From UBA11612 sp964475755 (GTDB lineage: Bacteria > Pseudomonadota > Alphaproteobacteria > Rhodospirillales > Rhodospirillaceae), in NCBI GenBank assembly GCA_964475755.1, contig CAYYXR010000002.1, positions 124,001-188,000 on the forward strand: DNA of 64,000 bases, written 5' to 3'. A program made the position numbers and the translations under genes. Under the pieces are notes generated by a model that saw only the letters and a list, made by a program, of their open reading frames with translations, did not search any database and was not told the origin of the DNA. Below, piece after piece: positions 62,640-64,000 of this stretch (position 1 is its first letter; each line of letters opens with the position of its first letter).

Positions 62640-64000
62640 TTATTTTGCGCGCACCGGCGGCATGTAAAGCTGTACGCCTTGCCTTTGCGCGGCGCTGAAC
62701 TCGCCCAAGACTGGTGCCAGCGTTTGGTTTAGCCAAGCGGACGCCCGCACAAGATTGAAAATACCGAAGGGGATTTGCCCATTCTCTAATGCGCGTAACA
62801 GCGAGCGGAAGGGGTCTTCCGGCGGCGGGAAGGGCACCAGCCAAACCGGATCGTCGGGATCGAGGCCAATCTGGGTTTTTGTGTAATCGATGGCCGCGCC
62901 AAGGCCGCCGATTTCATCCACAAGTCCGGCTTCCATGGCATCGATGCCGCTCCACACCCGTCCGCGCGCAACGGCGTCGATTTCTTCCAGGCTCATATCA
63001 CGGCCTTCGGCGGCTTTGGATGTAAAGTCTTCGTAGGTTGCATCCAGCATCTGGTCCAGGCGCGCGCGTTCTCTCTGGGAAAAGTTCGTCGTGGAACTGA
63101 ACATGCCCGCTGACTCGCCAAACGTGATTCTTTCGAAGTTCACGCCCAGTTTATCGGCGGCCTCGCCAATCACCATTTTACCCAGTAGCACGCCGATGGA
63201 CCCCGTGACCGTGGCCGGCTGCGCGAAGATCCGGTCTGCTGGCATGGATATAAAGTAGCCGCCGGACGCGGCCGCGTTGCCCATGCTCACAATAACAGGC
63301 TTGGACGTCGCTTTGGCTTTCTTGACCTCTCGCCAAATGATGTCGGACGCAACATAGGACCCGCCCGGGCTATCCACGCGAATGAGCAAGGCGTCAACGT
63401 CATTATCTTCGGCGGCTTCGCGTATGGCGTTGCTCATTTGTGCGGAATGAATACCGTCGCTTGGAAACAAGGCGCTGTCGGTGCCTCCGCGCGAAATTTC
63501 TCCGACTGCGTGAATAAGGGCAATGTGCTTCTCAGGCTCGGGTTGATCCTCGGGTCCGCCAATCGCCAAATACTGGCCAATAGATAAATTGTCGGCGTCT
63601 CCAATCGTTGTATCGAACGCTGCTTCGAATTCGTCACGATAACCAATTTGATCGATGAGACCGCCATCTAGCGCCTCGTTCGACAATAGCGGGCCGCGGT
63701 CAATCAGATCGACGACGGCGTCCCGCGGCAGGTCTCGCGTGTTCGCAATGCCCGCGACGATTTGATCGTACCAGGAGCGAAGGAGGGCTTCGGTGGCTTC
63801 GCGATTGGCCGGCGACATTTCCGAATTCGTGAACATTTCACCGGCACTTTTGTATTCCTTGCGCTGAATGAAGCTGCCTTGAACGCCGAGTTTGTCGAGA
63901 AAGTCCTTCAAAAATATCTGTTCGGCGCCAATGCCTGCGACGCCGACCGTGCCGGACGGCTGCACCCATATCTCGCCGAAGGACGAGGCGAGGTAATACG
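62640..64000 (-). CDS. sppA: signal peptide peptidase SppA, 67K type (N-terminus beyond right edge)
   Basis: Inner-membrane protease that digests cleaved signal peptides, with the catalytic Ser/Lys dyad split across two repeats. About 453 C-terminal residues are visible. The catalytic lysine is in RKEYKSAGEMFT in the first repeat. The catalytic serine is in AAASGGYFISMPAD and the flanking signature is VDSPGGSYVASD in the second. The N-terminal membrane helix and part of the first repeat lie beyond the window; the frame is continuous to the edge. It ends 3 nt from the convergent amidotransferase-like gene. Confidence 0.93.
   Translation of the reverse strand, partial: YYLASSFGEIWVQPSGTVGVAGIGAEQIFLKDFLDKLGVQGSFIQRKEYKSAGEMFTNSEMSPANREATEALLRSWYDQIVAGIANTRDLPRDAVVDLIDRGPLLSNEALDGGLIDQIGYRDEFEAAFDTTIGDADNLSIGQYLAIGGPEDQPEPEKHIALIHAVGEISRGGTDSALFPSDGIHSAQMSNAIREAAEDNDVDALLIRVDSPGGSYVASDIIWREVKKAKATSKPVIVSMGNAAASGGYFISMPADRIFAQPATVTGSIGVLLGKMVIGEAADKLGVNFERITFGESAGMFSSTTNFSQRERARLDQMLDATYEDFTSKAAEGRDMSLEEIDAVARGRVWSGIDAMEAGLVDEIGGLGAAIDYTKTQIGLDPDDPVWLVPFPPPEDPFRSLLRALENGQIPFGIFNLVRASAWLNQTLAPVLGEFSAAQRQGVQLYMPPVRAK

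Noticed and set aside
1..64000. Mobile element, prophage or CRISPR array
   Set aside because: I saw no transposase, integrase, phage structural gene, terminal inverted repeats or regularly spaced repeats; gene order is that of conserved core operons.

Overview
This window is a stretch of alphaproteobacterial chromosome that is almost entirely core genome. The placement rests on a mraZ-to-murB division/cell-wall cluster in the usual order, a circularly permuted two-piece tmRNA gene next to an alpha-type sspB, an RpoH-type sigma factor, an EipB (DUF1849) pair, a DUF2066-hda pair and an alpha-type FtsL. Genes are densely packed with many 1-4 nt start/stop overlaps. I see no insertion sequence, phage, CRISPR array or tRNA. 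I cannot name the genus.

Layout. 1-13731 (minus strand): mraZ-rsmH-ftsL-ftsI-murE-murF-mraY-murD-ftsW-murG-murC-murB, with murB cut by the left edge. Upstream are a predicted promoter with a ladder of TGGGN repeats and then the RNase P RNA gene with its terminator. 14504-16261 (minus): an N-acetylmuramoyl-L-alanine amidase and rpoH. 16555-21569 (plus): an acyl-CoA dehydrogenase and a large AsmA-like protein. 21566-28768 (minus): a tight five-gene operon (amidohydrolase, methyltransferase, alpha/beta hydrolase, fumC, ribbon-helix-helix protein), a class I fumarase, sspB and ssrA. 28867-30796: thyA and folA (plus) flanking a small secreted protein (minus). 30793-34069 (minus): a secreted trypsin-like protease and Mrp/ApbC.

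34304-42662 (mostly plus): hflK-hflC-Do protease, holC, ndk, purN, convergent purM, then DUF2066 and hda. 42669-47113: a SixA-like phosphatase diverging from ppk-ppx, a polyphosphate module. 47132-51815: a TPR protein and rnd (minus), aspS (plus), and a GGDEF protein (minus). 52273-57022: two EipB-like periplasmic proteins, a ROK kinase, a metallo-beta-lactamase-fold hydrolase and a histone-deacetylase-like protein. 57023-62636 (plus): xseB-ispA-dxs-tlyA, then an amidoligase and a class I glutamine-amidotransferase-like hydrolase. 62640-64000 (minus): the C-terminal part of SppA.

How it fits together: much of the window serves envelope growth and protein quality control. It covers peptidoglycan precursor synthesis and septation, peptidoglycan turnover (amidase), isoprenoid supply for the lipid carrier (ispA, dxs), envelope proteases (HflKC, Do, SppA), EipB proteins, the heat-shock sigma factor and the tmRNA/SspB tagging system.

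The least-described item is the amidoligase-amidohydrolase pair at 60963-62636. Three genes (sixA-like, GGDEF, amidoligase) are each interrupted by a one-base frame change exactly at a homopolymer run. This must be settled as sequencing error, slippage or real decay before those genes are interpreted.
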